NCBI GenBank assembly: GCA_040414485.1
Contig: JBEDUK010000020.1
Span: forward strand, 1 to 40,734
Direction: 5' to 3'
Source: JBEDUK01 sp040414485
GTDB lineage: Bacteria; Actinomycetota; UBA4738
Length of the DNA: 40,734 nucleotides
Part shown: piece by piece, positions 1-8,575 of the stretch
Layout: every line of letters starts with the position of its first letter
How positions within the stretch are numbered: position 1 is the stretch's first letter
Translations under genes and position numbers: made by a program
Notes under the pieces: generated by a model
Database searches by the model: none
The model's input: the letters and a program-made list of their open reading frames with translations, nothing else
What the model was told of the DNA's origin: nothing

Positions 1-106
1 TGCGGAATCCGCTCAGGCCGAGGGCGGCGAACACCGACGGCACCAGGTCCGCCAGCGAACGGGTGCCGTAGGGCGCGGGCGCCGGCAGGGGTGGGCGTGC
101 GCTCAT
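1..106 (-). CDS. N-terminal fragment of an alkaline phosphatase-superfamily (nucleotide pyrophosphatase/phosphodiesterase) protein
   Basis: Only the first 35 codons lie in the window; the rest runs off the left edge. The ATG is at 106 on the minus strand and opens MSARPPLPAPAPYGTRSLAD, followed by LVPSVFAALGLSGF. The pattern of a Tyr-Gly, then SLADL-P and an ALG-hydrophobic turn resembles the start of actinobacterial type I phosphodiesterase/nucleotide pyrophosphatase proteins, which place this segment before their metal-binding core. No catalytic residue is visible, so the family call rests on this short segment only. It lies 52 bases downstream of glnE on the same strand and may be co-transcribed with it. 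Confidence 0.45.
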   Translation of the reverse strand, partial: MSARPPLPAPAPYGTRSLADLVPSVFAALGLSGFR

Positions 107-158
107 GAACGGCGCGAGCGTACGGGCCGGAAGCGGCGCCCGGGCGCCGGACCGCGCG

Positions 159-2885
159 TCAATCCGCCTCTTCGTAGAACACCCGCTCCATCGCGAGTCT
201 GGACCTGCGCGTGATCCGCCGGTAGTCCTCAAGGAACCGCTGGCGCGAACGTTCGCCGTAGCCGAGCCGTCTGGCGAGCCCCGCCTGCACCTCCGGTGAC
301 GGCGGCAGCGCCTCCGCGGGCAGGCGGCGTTCGATCTCGAGCGCCGCGCGGATCTCCATGAGGAACGTGTACGCCTCGGACAGGGACAGGGCGACGCTCT
401 GCTCGATGAGCCGCAGGCCGGCCAGCGCCTCCAGTGCCTCGAGCGGATGCCGCTGCCCCTGCAGGCTCTCGTTCGTTGCCCCATGGCGCATCAGCGACAG
501 TTCGACGGCGAACTGCACGTCGGCCAGCCCTCCGTACCCGAGCTTGAAATGGAACCGCCGAGCCTCCGGCGGGCGGACGCGCTCCTCCTCCATCCGGACG
601 CGCATGCGGCGGATCTGCGCAACCTGCTCGATCGTGAGCACCTCCGGAAACGCAAAGTCACGCGCGTTGGAGATGAAGCGGCGGCCGAGCGATTCGTCTC
701 CGGCGACGAACCGGGCACCGAGGAGCGCCTGGTACTCCCAGGTCTCGGCCCAGCGGGTCCAGTACTCCAGGTAGGAGGCCATGGAGCGCGCGACGGGTCC
801 GCTTCGACCCTCCGGCCGGAGGTCCGCGTCGATCTGCCAGCCGGCGTCGCGGATGCGGGCCATCGTCCGTTCGGCGAGCCCGAACGGGGCTCGAACCTCG
901 TCTGGTTCAGCGCCGTCGAAGACGAAGACCAGGTCCAGGTCGGAGGCGAACGAGAGGTCCTCGCGGCCGAAGGAGCCCAGGGCGATGGCGGCGACCGGCG
1001 CACTGTCTGCCGCGTGCTCGTCGCTCGCCATTGCCCGTTCCACCACCGCGTCGGCGACCGCCGCGAGCCGCCGCCCAAGATCCGGTACGCGCACCTCGCG
1101 CGAGGCGTAGGCCGCCGCGACCCGAACGAGATCGGCTTCGGGATCGGAGGCGAACAGCGGCCGCTCCGGCGCGGGGAGCTCGAACGTGGCGGTGACGAGC
1201 TCAGGTCGTGTGACCAGTCGATCGGCGAAGGCAGAGCTCTGCGCCAGGAGCGATGCGAGCCGGCGGGCCGCGTCCGGCCGTTCGGCCAGTCGATCGGCGA
1301 TCGAGTCCGCATGGAACGCGACCACCTCTTTCATGTCATTCGACCGGTCGAGTTCGCCGGAAACACGTTCGAGCCGTCCCAGCGCAGCATCCGGCCGGTC
1401 CGAGTCGGCCAGCGCGGGCGCGATCACCGGGAAGAGTCCGGCCAGCACTCGCCCCAGGCGCGTCGACGGATCGACCACCCGCTGGAAGGCGACGTAGGCG
1501 GCCGTCGGGTCGATGAACCCGAGCCCCGCCAGCAGTTCCTCGGTGTCGGGCCGCCCCGCTCCGGGCTCGGGCACGTCGGGATGGGAGAAGGTCTCGAGGA
1601 GCGGCCGGTAGAAGAGGCGCTCGTGCGCTTCGCGCACGAGCGCCGCGTGGCGGGCGTGTTCGGCTCGCAGTTCGTTCGGCCCGGGCAGGTCCATCGACCT
1701 GGCCAGGACCTCCAGCCGATGGCGGCTCGTGGGGAGTTCGTGGGTCTGCAGGTCGCGCACCATCTGCAGGCGGTGCTCCAGCCGTCTGAGGAACCGGTAG
1801 GAGTCGGCCAGCGCCCGGGCGTCCGCGGCGCTGACGAATCCCTCTTCGGCAAGCGCCTTCAGCGCCGGCAGCGTGCCCGCCTGCCGCAGCGCTGTATGGC
1901 GGCGCCCGTGCACGAGTTGCAGGAGCTGGACGGCGAACTCGACGTCGCGGATGCCGCCCCGCCCGCGCTTGATCTCGCGATCCTCCTTGCCCTGCGCACG
2001 GACGATCTCCTCGATGCGGGCCTTCGTCGCGCGGACGTCCTCCACCGCCCGCGCGGGCAGGACGGCCGGGTAGACGTGCGGCGTGATGGTCTCGACGAAC
2101 GCCGCGCCGAGTTCGAGGTCGCCGGCCACCGCCCGCGCCTTGAGGAGCGCCTGCTTCTCCCACGTGGCGGCGTGCCGCGCGTAGTACTCCTCCATGGCGG
2201 CGAGGCTTCGCGACAGCGGACCGGCGCGGCCCTCCGGCCGGAGGTTCGGATCGACGCGAATGGCGATCCCGTCGTCGGTCGGGTCGCTGAGCAGCGCGAT
2301 GAGCGACGCCGCCGCGCGGTTCGCCTCTTCGTTGTCATCGGGCGTCGCGGCGTCGTGCACGAAGAGCACGTCGACGTCGGAGGAGTAGTTCAGCTCCCGG
2401 CCGCCGAGCTTCCCCATGCCGATCACGGCCAGGCGGTCCGCGCCGTCGACGGTATCGACGGCCGTCACGAGAAGCGCCTCGGCGATCGAAGTCAGTTCGA
2501 GGATGACGTCGTCCACGGGCTCGCCGGCAAGGTCGCGCGCCGCGAGCCGGTAGGTGGCCCGCCGCCGGAACCGGCGCAGCCCCGCGTTCGGTCCGTGGTT
2601 CGCGACGGACGCGGCGGCTTCGGTTCGAAGCTCGGCGCCGTCCCGCGGACGGCTGTCAGCGAGCGACGCCAACTCGTCAGGATGCTTTACGAAGAAGTCG
2701 ACCACAGCCTGGGCGAAGCCGAGCAGCGGGATCGCCGCCTCGAGGACGTCGGCCCGGCCGAGCGTCTCGCGGGCGGCGGCGTTGTCGCCCAGGCGCGAGA
2801 GCGCCACCCGCGCCTGTTCGGGGTCGGGCGCGCGCGCCAGCGCCCGCCCCAATTCTTCCGGCGTCGCCAGCTCGCGGGTGGTCAT
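159..2885 (-). CDS. glnE: Bifunctional glutamine synthetase adenylyltransferase/deadenylyltransferase GlnE
   Basis: GlnE adds AMP to, and removes it from, a tyrosine of glutamine synthetase in the cytoplasm, tuning ammonia assimilation to nitrogen status. The 908-residue product has the family's two-fold build. An N-terminal nucleotidyltransferase half carries GMGKLGG near 156-162 followed by SSDVD (D170, D172), the metal-binding carboxylates. A C-terminal half carries the equivalent GSFGREDL and ASDLDLVF near residue 640. Helical linker regions with R-RGxGGIRDVEF- and GYGGLADVQF-type motifs follow each half. The C-terminal motif is looser than the N-terminal one (GSFGRE in place of G-GKLGG). 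Length is close to the roughly 950-1000 residues of relatives. The start at 2885 is the only well-placed ATG before the divergent sigma gene. The GlnA2-like synthetase lies 2 kb away, as in mycobacteria, where glnE sits next to glnA2. Confidence 0.95.
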   Translation of the reverse strand: MTTRELATPEELGRALARAPDPEQARVALSRLGDNAAARETLGRADVLEAAIPLLGFAQAVVDFFVKHPDELASLADSRPRDGAELRTEAAASVANHGPNAGLRRFRRRATYRLAARDLAGEPVDDVILELTSIAEALLVTAVDTVDGADRLAVIGMGKLGGRELNYSSDVDVLFVHDAATPDDNEEANRAAASLIALLSDPTDDGIAIRVDPNLRPEGRAGPLSRSLAAMEEYYARHAATWEKQALLKARAVAGDLELGAAFVETITPHVYPAVLPARAVEDVRATKARIEEIVRAQGKEDREIKRGRGGIRDVEFAVQLLQLVHGRRHTALRQAGTLPALKALAEEGFVSAADARALADSYRFLRRLEHRLQMVRDLQTHELPTSRHRLEVLARSMDLPGPNELRAEHARHAALVREAHERLFYRPLLETFSHPDVPEPGAGRPDTEELLAGLGFIDPTAAYVAFQRVVDPSTRLGRVLAGLFPVIAPALADSDRPDAALGRLERVSGELDRSNDMKEVVAFHADSIADRLAERPDAARRLASLLAQSSAFADRLVTRPELVTATFELPAPERPLFASDPEADLVRVAAAYASREVRVPDLGRRLAAVADAVVERAMASDEHAADSAPVAAIALGSFGREDLSFASDLDLVFVFDGAEPDEVRAPFGLAERTMARIRDAGWQIDADLRPEGRSGPVARSMASYLEYWTRWAETWEYQALLGARFVAGDESLGRRFISNARDFAFPEVLTIEQVAQIRRMRVRMEEERVRPPEARRFHFKLGYGGLADVQFAVELSLMRHGATNESLQGQRHPLEALEALAGLRLIEQSVALSLSEAYTFLMEIRAALEIERRLPAEALPPSPEVQAGLARRLGYGERSRQRFLEDYRRITRRSRLAMERVFYEEAD

Positions 2886-2974
2886 CAGTCGTGATGCTAC
2901 GTTCGCGCCCGCGACGCCTTCTGCATTCGACTAAGCGTGAAAGCAGTCTCGAGCGTCGGACAGGGTGAGCGCGG

Positions 2975-3481
2975 ATGTGGGACGAGCAACGGGAGGCCTT
3001 CGAGCGGTTCTGCCGCGAGGAGTACCCGAGCGTCGTCCGCACGGCGTACCTCATCACCGGCGATCGCGAGGAGGCGCTGGACGTGGCACAGGAAGCCTTC
3101 GCCAGGGCCTATCAGCGATGGCGTCACGTCTCGAAGATGAACTCCGCGGGCGGGTGGGTCACCAGGGTGGCGGCGAACCTGGCCATCTCGTGGCGCCGGC
3201 GCCAGCGGCTGGGGCGGCGCGAGGTCGGCGATCCTGGAGCGGTCCTGGCGGCACTGGATCCCGAGCCGGTGGGTGACGACGTCATGGCGGCACTCGCGAC
3301 GCTGACGCCGGCGCAGCGAGCCGTGGTCGTGCTGCGGTTCTTCGCCGATCAGTCGGTCGAGCAGACGGCGACGGCGCTCGGCAAGCGGCCGGGAACGGTC
3401 CGGGCGCTGACCTCACAGGCGATGTCGCGCCTGCGAGAGTTCTTCGATGTCGAAGAGGCGAACGACGATGCCCGGCGCTGA
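2975..3481 (+). CDS. ECF-type RNA polymerase sigma-70 family factor
   Basis: A 168-residue alternative sigma factor that would direct core RNA polymerase to a small regulon. Region 2 spans about residues 10-78 (FCREEYPSVVRTAYLITGD, then DVAQEAFARAYQRW and a Trp/Arg-rich end). Region 4, a helix-turn-helix, spans about 105-157 (LTPAQRAVVVLRFFADQS, then KRPGTVRALTSQAMSRLRE). Length and layout fit actinobacterial ECF factors of the SigE-like type. The ATG is preceded by a weak ggtgag. The gene is divergent from glnE (89-base gap), and its last 14 bases overlap the downstream beta-propeller membrane protein. This suggests one transcript and a regulator-partner relation. No ECF-type -35/-10 pair with normal spacing was recognised upstream. 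Confidence 0.9.
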   Translation: MWDEQREAFERFCREEYPSVVRTAYLITGDREEALDVAQEAFARAYQRWRHVSKMNSAGGWVTRVAANLAISWRRRQRLGRREVGDPGAVLAALDPEPVGDDVMAALATLTPAQRAVVVLRFFADQSVEQTATALGKRPGTVRALTSQAMSRLREFFDVEEANDDARR

Positions 3482-4802
3482 CCTGCGGGAGCGCCTTCGC
3501 GAAGCGACCTCACGCGTCGACGTTCCCCAGCCGAACGTTGAACGCTTCGTATCCCGTGGCAGGCGCCGCCGTGCGCGAGAACTGATAGCTGCAGTCATCG
3601 CGACCACGCTCGTCGCAGGGCTGTCCATATTGACCCTCGGATCTCTGGTATCAGCACGCCACGTCAGAGGGGCCGGCGCACTTCCTGCCCAGGCCACAGC
3701 CAAACCGGCTCGGATCCTGACGACGCGGGTAGGCCGCAATCCCAATCTGGTGGTCCCGGGCAGGCAGGTGATGTGGGTGACCGACGCGAACAGCAAGCGC
3801 CCATCGATCTATCGGGTCGATCCAACGACCGGTCTCGTGCTGTCATCCGAGCCACTTGCTGGGAAGCCTTTGAGCGCCGTCGCCGTAGGCGAGCACGCCG
3901 TGGTTGCGATCGACGGGCGAAGGGGACTTCTGGAAGTCACCGGCCGCACGGCGGACCGGACTGAACCGTTCGGTCCGCAGGACGAGGAGCCTGTCGCCAT
4001 CACAAAAGGGTTCGGCGCAGTCTGGACCGTGAACAAGGACGGCCGCGTTTCGAAGCTCGACGAAGTCACCGGGCGCGAGTTGCAGCGTATTGGAATCGCC
4101 GCTCCGCACGGCGCGAACGTGAACTACGGCATCGCGCAAGGCGCCGGGCGCGTCTGGGTCGTCGCGTCGTCGTCGGGATCCGTATTCGCGATCGACCCTG
4201 CCTCCGGGCAGGTTCGCTCGGGCGAGATCGACCCGCCCGCCGGGCCGGGAGGAAATGCCAGTCCGTCGATCAATTCCCACCTACAGACCGTCGCGGTCGC
4301 CTGGGATGACGTCTGGGTCTGCTGTGGAAGCCAGCAGCAACTGCAGCGAATTGATCCGGAGACGCTGGCGGTCGACAACGAGATAGGCCTCGACCAGCTG
4401 TGTGGGACCACGCAGAACACTCTTGCAGGTGATGGCCGCGGCGTATGGGCACTGACGTTCTGTGGAGGGGTGAGGCAACATCGAAGCGGGAGCGTCATGC
4501 TCATCAGCCGAGGTTCGGGTGGGCCGACAGGATTCGTAGGCGTGCCCTACCAGACGAGCCCCGTCGCGATCGGGACAGGCGCTGGACAAATCTGGATCGC
4601 GGCGACAGCCACGTCTGGGGCCGGCGTCGGCTACCTGGATCGGTTCACGTCGAGTGCGATCCTCCAGGAAGCTGAGGGCAACGGAGCATCATCCCGTTGG
4701 CCTCTCTTGCCCACCATCGCGATCGCCGGCGCCATCCTGGTCATCCTCGTCGCCCTCAGGATCACCAGGAATCGGCGTCGTCGCGAATTAACGGCGTCGT
4801 AA
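3468..4802 (+). CDS. Two-TM membrane protein with extracytoplasmic beta-propeller-like repeats; candidate partner of the ECF sigma factor
   Basis: No recognised family. I place the start at ATG 3468, which overlaps the sigma gene by 14 bases and has gaagagg about ten bases upstream; an in-frame ATG seven codons earlier lacks such a site. The 444-residue product has a short basic N-terminus of about 37 residues (ending RGRRRRAR), a TM helix near 38-60, and a large exported region. That region holds several repeats of the type W-V/T-[10-14]-I/L-D-P-x-[ST]-G (for example VWVVASSSGSVFAIDP and VWVCCGSQQQLQRIDP). A second TM helix lies near the C-terminus, followed by RITRNRRRREL. The repeats resemble PQQ/NHL/Vgb-type propeller blades. 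Predicted topology is both ends in the cytoplasm. From the sigma-gene overlap I infer an anti-sigma or sensor role; no zinc-finger anti-sigma domain is visible. Confidence 0.7.
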   Translation: MPGADLRERLREATSRVDVPQPNVERFVSRGRRRRARELIAAVIATTLVAGLSILTLGSLVSARHVRGAGALPAQATAKPARILTTRVGRNPNLVVPGRQVMWVTDANSKRPSIYRVDPTTGLVLSSEPLAGKPLSAVAVGEHAVVAIDGRRGLLEVTGRTADRTEPFGPQDEEPVAITKGFGAVWTVNKDGRVSKLDEVTGRELQRIGIAAPHGANVNYGIAQGAGRVWVVASSSGSVFAIDPASGQVRSGEIDPPAGPGGNASPSINSHLQTVAVAWDDVWVCCGSQQQLQRIDPETLAVDNEIGLDQLCGTTQNTLAGDGRGVWALTFCGGVRQHRSGSVMLISRGSGGPTGFVGVPYQTSPVAIGTGAGQIWIAATATSGAGVGYLDRFTSSAILQEAEGNGASSRWPLLPTIAIAGAILVILVALRITRNRRRRELTAS

Positions 4803-4869
4803 CGGGACGCGCCGCCACGCGACCTAGGCTGACCTCGCCATCCCGAGCGAGGAGGCCGGAGCCAGCACG

Positions 4870-6198
4870 ATGGAGCGCACCAACGAAGCGAATTACGTGC
4901 TCAAGCACGTCGAGGACCGCGGGATCGGGTTCATCCGCCTGTGGTTCGCCGACGTGCTCGGGTTCCTCAAGTCCATCACCATCACGGCCCAGGAACTGGA
5001 GGGAGCCTTCGCCGACGGGGTCGGTTTCGACGGCTCCTCGATCGAGGGCTTCAGCCGCATCCAGGAGTCCGACATGGTCGCCCGGCCCGACCCGACGACC
5101 TTCCAGACGATCCCGTGGAGGACCGAACAGGGCGTCGCGCGCATGTTCTGCGACATCGTCGAGCCCGACGGCGAGCCCTTCGACAGCGATCCCCGCCACG
5201 TCCTGAAGCGGCAACTCGCGAAGGCCGCGGACATGGGATTCACGTTCTATGTCGGGCCGGAACTCGAATACTTCTATTTCGCGGACAGCAAACAGACTGA
5301 ATTTCTCGACCGCGGCGGGTATTTCGACGAGACGCCGCTCGACGTCGCCACGGACTTCCGGAAGAGAACCGTCACATACCTGGAGGCCATGGGCATACCC
5401 GTCGAGGCGGTCCATCATGAGGTCGCGCCGTCGCAACACGAGATCGATCTCAGGTACACGGACGCGCTCACCATGGCCGACGCGGTCATGGCCTACCGCC
5501 TCACCGTTAAGGAGGCCGCGCAGGAGTTCGGCGTCTACGCCACCTTCATGCCGAAGCCGGTCTCCGGCGTCGCCGGCAGCGGCATGCACACCCACCAGTC
5601 GCTGTTCGAGGGCGACCGCAACGCGTTCTTCGACTCGACCGACGAGTTCCACCTGAGCAAGACGGGACGCGCGTACATCGCGGGCATCCTGAAGCACGCG
5701 AAGGAGATCACGCTGGTCACGAACCAGTGGGTGAATTCGTACAAGCGGCTCATCCCCGGCTACGAGGCGCCCGTCTATCTCTGCTGGGCGCGGCGCAACC
5801 GCAGCGCGCTCGTCCGCGTGCCCATGTACAAGCCCGGCAAGGAGAAGTCCACCAGGATCGAGTTCCGCTCACCCGATCCGGCCTGCAACCCGTACCTGGC
5901 GTTCGCCGTCATGCTCGCCGCCGGCTTGAAGGGCATCGAGGAGGAGTACGAGCTCCCGCCCGAAGCGAGCGACAACATCTACGAGATGAGCGAGGCCGAG
6001 CGCCGCGCCGCCGGGATCGATTCGCTTCCCGAGGACCTCTACGAGGCGATCGCCGTCGCCGAACGGAGCGACCTCCTCCGCGAGGCGCTCGGCGACCATG
6101 TAGTCGAGTACCTCGTGCGCAACAAGCGCGAGGAATGGGACGAATACAAGGCCTACGTCACGCCCTTCGAGCTGGAGCGGTATCTCCCGCTGCTCTGA
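4870..6198 (+). CDS. glnA: Type I glutamine synthetase, GlnA2/GSI-alpha-like
   Basis: Catalyses ATP-dependent amidation of glutamate with ammonia; the enzyme is normally a cytoplasmic dodecamer. The 442 residues carry the beta-grasp DGSSIEGF (54-61), metal ligands in ELEYF (E131, E133), E184 and E191 in the HHEVAPSQHEID segment, H240 in GSGMHTH, and RIEFRSPD (E331). The length and the segment around 369-376 (NIYEMSEAER) fit the shorter GSI-alpha/GlnA2 type. The classical adenylylated GSI-beta form instead carries NLYDLPPEE. A tyrosine is still present at the matching place (Y371). It resembles mycobacterial GlnA2, which lies beside glnE as here. GGAGG at 4851-4855 is 14 bases from the ATG, which is rather long. 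Whether the neighbouring GlnE modifies it cannot be read from sequence; another GlnA may exist elsewhere. Confidence 0.95.
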   Translation: MERTNEANYVLKHVEDRGIGFIRLWFADVLGFLKSITITAQELEGAFADGVGFDGSSIEGFSRIQESDMVARPDPTTFQTIPWRTEQGVARMFCDIVEPDGEPFDSDPRHVLKRQLAKAADMGFTFYVGPELEYFYFADSKQTEFLDRGGYFDETPLDVATDFRKRTVTYLEAMGIPVEAVHHEVAPSQHEIDLRYTDALTMADAVMAYRLTVKEAAQEFGVYATFMPKPVSGVAGSGMHTHQSLFEGDRNAFFDSTDEFHLSKTGRAYIAGILKHAKEITLVTNQWVNSYKRLIPGYEAPVYLCWARRNRSALVRVPMYKPGKEKSTRIEFRSPDPACNPYLAFAVMLAAGLKGIEEEYELPPEASDNIYEMSEAERRAAGIDSLPEDLYEAIAVAERSDLLREALGDHVVEYLVRNKREEWDEYKAYVTPFELERYLPLL

Positions 6199-6297
6199 CC
6201 CGGCCGAGACGGGCCTTGCGCCTGAGAGACCAGGTTTGGCAATCAGCCGGCCCTGGTATCGTGCGGAAACATCGCGGCGCCGAGACTGGGGGACGTC

Positions 6298-6846
6298 ATG
6301 TCAGACGGGGACCAGCTGTTCGTCGAAGGACAGGAGCCGTCGCGGGCGCTCGAGGAGGCCCGCCAGCGCCGGGTCGAGCTCCACGAGTCGCTCGTCCACC
6401 TCGAGCAGGTGATCTCCTCGCCGGCCCGAGGGCGTGTGGGCGACTGGGCAGCCGACGTCACGAAGGCCCTCCTCCAGCTGCAGATGGCGTTCGACGAGCA
6501 CGTGATCACCGCGGAGCGCCCCGGCGGCCTCTACGACGAGATCCTGGAGAAGAGCCCGCGCCTCGCGGGCCAGGTCCGGCGCCTGCGTGACGAGCACCCC
6601 GTCATCGGCGACGCGATCAACGATGACCTCGACCGCCTTGCGGAACCGGTCGAACCTTCGGGCTCGGACGCCGCCGATGCAGCCGATGCAACCGGCGCGC
6701 AGGACGATGCGAAGGGTCAGGACTCACCGCTCGACGACGTCCGGGACGACCTCCAGCGGCTCATGGGGCTGGTCGTCCGGCACCGGCAGCGCGGCGCCGA
6801 TCTGGTCTGGGAGGCCTACAACCTGGACATCGGCGGGGCCGAATAG
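6298..6846 (+). CDS. Small helical protein, hemerythrin/HHE-like
   Basis: A 182-residue soluble protein with no signal peptide, predicted almost all helical. Histidines recur at helix-like spacing (H29, H34, H68, H100, H162) with nearby acidic residues (DEHVITAE at 66-73, RDEHPVIGD near 97-105, and a closing HRQRGADLVWEAYNLDIGG). This is reminiscent of the four-helix HHE cation-binding fold, which binds a di-iron centre. The match to consensus is imperfect, so metal binding is an inference. Residues 119-146 form an acidic, Ala/Asp-rich linker of low complexity between the two helical parts. A gggggac motif precedes the ATG. It sits between glnA and nadE in the same direction with gaps of 99 and 63 bases and could share their transcript. 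It could instead be an unrelated helical bundle. Confidence 0.6.
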   Translation: MSDGDQLFVEGQEPSRALEEARQRRVELHESLVHLEQVISSPARGRVGDWAADVTKALLQLQMAFDEHVITAERPGGLYDEILEKSPRLAGQVRRLRDEHPVIGDAINDDLDRLAEPVEPSGSDAADAADATGAQDDAKGQDSPLDDVRDDLQRLMGLVVRHRQRGADLVWEAYNLDIGGAE

Positions 6847-6909
6847 CGCCGACCTGCGGGCCCTGCCCATCAAGGCTGTCCCGGGATTCCCGGCCGATAG
6901 GCTTGTCGC

Positions 6910-8562
6910 GTGGGTCACCCACGGGTACGGATCGCCGTAGGCCAGATCGACGTGACCGTCGGCGACCTCGACGGCAACGTCGCACGCATGGCGGGGTGGG
7001 CCCGCCGCGCCACCGAGGCCGGGGCCGACGTGATCGCGTTTCCCGAGCTTGCGATCACCGGATACCCGCCGGAGGACCTCGTCCTGCGACCGGCCTTCGT
7101 CGACGCGAACCTCGAGGCGCTGAACGCCCTGGCGGCCGAAACGGCGAGTGGATGCGCGATCGTCACTGGGTTCGTCGACCGCTCGGACGACGGCCTGCAC
7201 AACGCCGCCGCGGTCCTCGCCGGGGGACGCGTGTCTGCCCGGTACCACAAGGTGCGCCTGCCGAACTACGGCGTCTTCGACGAGGCCCGAACGTTCGTCC
7301 CCGGCCGGTCGTCGTGCACCTTCCGGCTGGAATCCGAAGAGATGGGGTTGTCAATCTGCGAGGACGCGTGGGGCCCCGGCATGCCGTGGACGGACTACGC
7401 CCGCGAACGGGTGCCGGTGATCCTCAACGTCAACGGCTCGCCGTACCACCGCGGGAAGGCGGGGGAGCGGATCGAGGTGTGCCGCGCCCGGGCCGCCGAG
7501 ACCGGCGCGTGGATCGTGTACGTGAACATGGTCGGCGGCCAGGACGAGCTCGTCTTCGACGGCGGGTCGATGGTCGTGGCGCCCGACGGATCGGTCGCGC
7601 GGCGGGCGGCCATGTTCGAAGAGGACCTGCTGGTGGTCGACCTGCCGCTGGAGGCCGCGGACGCTGAAGTGGCCCGATCGGACGCCGAGTGGCCGGTCGA
7701 GCCGGAGGACGTCTACCGCGCCCTCACGCTCGGGTTGCGCGACTACGCGCGCAAGAACGACTTTCGCCAGGTGGCGATCGGCCTCTCAGGCGGCGTCGAC
7801 TCCGCGCTCGTCGCCTGCCTGGCCGCCGACGCCCTCGGGCCGCATGCCGTTCGAACGGTGGCGATGCCGTCGGTCTATTCCTCGCCCGAGAGCCTGCGGG
7901 ACGCCGAGGAGGTGGCCCGGCGCATCGGAGCCGACCTCACCGAGATCCCGATCGCGCACGTGTTCGACGCCTACCTCCATGCGCTCGCCGGGGTGTTCGA
8001 GGGGACGAAGCCTGGCGTTGCGGAGGAGAATCTGCAGGCGCGGATCCGCGGGAACTACCTCATGGCGATCTCGAACCGGTTCGGCTCGCTCGTTCTGGCC
8101 ACGGGCAACAAGAGCGAGTACGCGGTCGGGTACGCCACGCTCTACGGCGACATGTCGGGCGGGTTCGCCCCGATCAAGGACGTTCCGAAGACGTTGGTCT
8201 ACGACCTGTGCCGGTGGCGGAACGCGCGGGCCGAGGCTGCCGGCCAGACGCCGCCGATCCCGGAGCAGGTGATGACCAAGCCGCCGTCCGCCGAGCTTCG
8301 GCCGGATCAGAAGGACACCGATTCGCTGCCGCCGTACGAGATCCTCGATCCGATCATCGAGGCCTACGTCGAGGACGACCGCTCACCCGAAGACCTCGAA
8401 GCCGAGGGTTTCGATCCCGAGACGGTGCGTCGCGTGGTGCGCATGATCGACCGGTCCGAATACAAGCGCCGCCAGGCCGCTCCCGGCATCAAGATCACGC
8501 CGAAGGCGTTCGGGCGCGACCGCCGTCTGCCGATCACGAACGCGTTCTGGCGAGATTCGTAA
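6910..8562 (+). CDS. nadE: Glutamine-dependent NAD+ synthetase NadE
   Basis: Last step of NAD biosynthesis: amidates nicotinic acid adenine dinucleotide using ATP and ammonia released from glutamine. The 550-residue protein has two domains. An N-terminal nitrilase-type amidase carries the catalytic triad E46 (FPELAITGYPPEDL), K114 (YHKVRLPNYGVFDE) and C150 (SICEDAW). A C-terminal ATP pyrophosphatase carries the P-loop SGGVDS at 293-298 and downstream ATGNKSEYAVGY and GGFAPIKDVPKT segments. The start is GTG at 6910, directly before the conserved beta strand VRIAVGQIDVTVGDL. The stop codon lies in a 19-base palindrome shared with the convergent S51 gene. Length is typical for the bacterial fused type. 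Confidence 0.97.
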   Translation: MGHPRVRIAVGQIDVTVGDLDGNVARMAGWARRATEAGADVIAFPELAITGYPPEDLVLRPAFVDANLEALNALAAETASGCAIVTGFVDRSDDGLHNAAAVLAGGRVSARYHKVRLPNYGVFDEARTFVPGRSSCTFRLESEEMGLSICEDAWGPGMPWTDYARERVPVILNVNGSPYHRGKAGERIEVCRARAAETGAWIVYVNMVGGQDELVFDGGSMVVAPDGSVARRAAMFEEDLLVVDLPLEAADAEVARSDAEWPVEPEDVYRALTLGLRDYARKNDFRQVAIGLSGGVDSALVACLAADALGPHAVRTVAMPSVYSSPESLRDAEEVARRIGADLTEIPIAHVFDAYLHALAGVFEGTKPGVAEENLQARIRGNYLMAISNRFGSLVLATGNKSEYAVGYATLYGDMSGGFAPIKDVPKTLVYDLCRWRNARAEAAGQTPPIPEQVMTKPPSAELRPDQKDTDSLPPYEILDPIIEAYVEDDRSPEDLEAEGFDPETVRRVVRMIDRSEYKRRQAAPGIKITPKAFGRDRRLPITNAFWRDS

Positions 8563-8575
8563 AGTTACTTTACGA
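8557..8575. terminator. Perfect palindrome covering both convergent stop codons
   Basis: TCGTAAAGTTACTTTACGA is a perfect inverted repeat with 9-base arms and one central base. The TAA of nadE (8560-8562) and the TAA of the S51 gene (8572-8570 on the minus strand) are mirror images inside it, and both proteins end in Ser-stop. As RNA it could form a short, A/U-rich stem with a 5-base loop, readable from either direction. With no U-run and a weak stem, a strong intrinsic terminator is doubtful; a protein-binding site is an alternative. Confidence 0.4.

Noticed and set aside
447..2894. Very long plus-strand open frame (815 codons) opposite glnE
   Set aside because: It is the antisense shadow of glnE in GC-rich DNA: Arg/Gly/Pro-rich composition, no recognisable motif, while the minus strand encodes full GlnE.
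2886..2974. Possible ECF promoter TGAAA...CGTC before the sigma gene
   Set aside because: The two elements are only about 11 bases apart; known ECF promoters need about 16-17.
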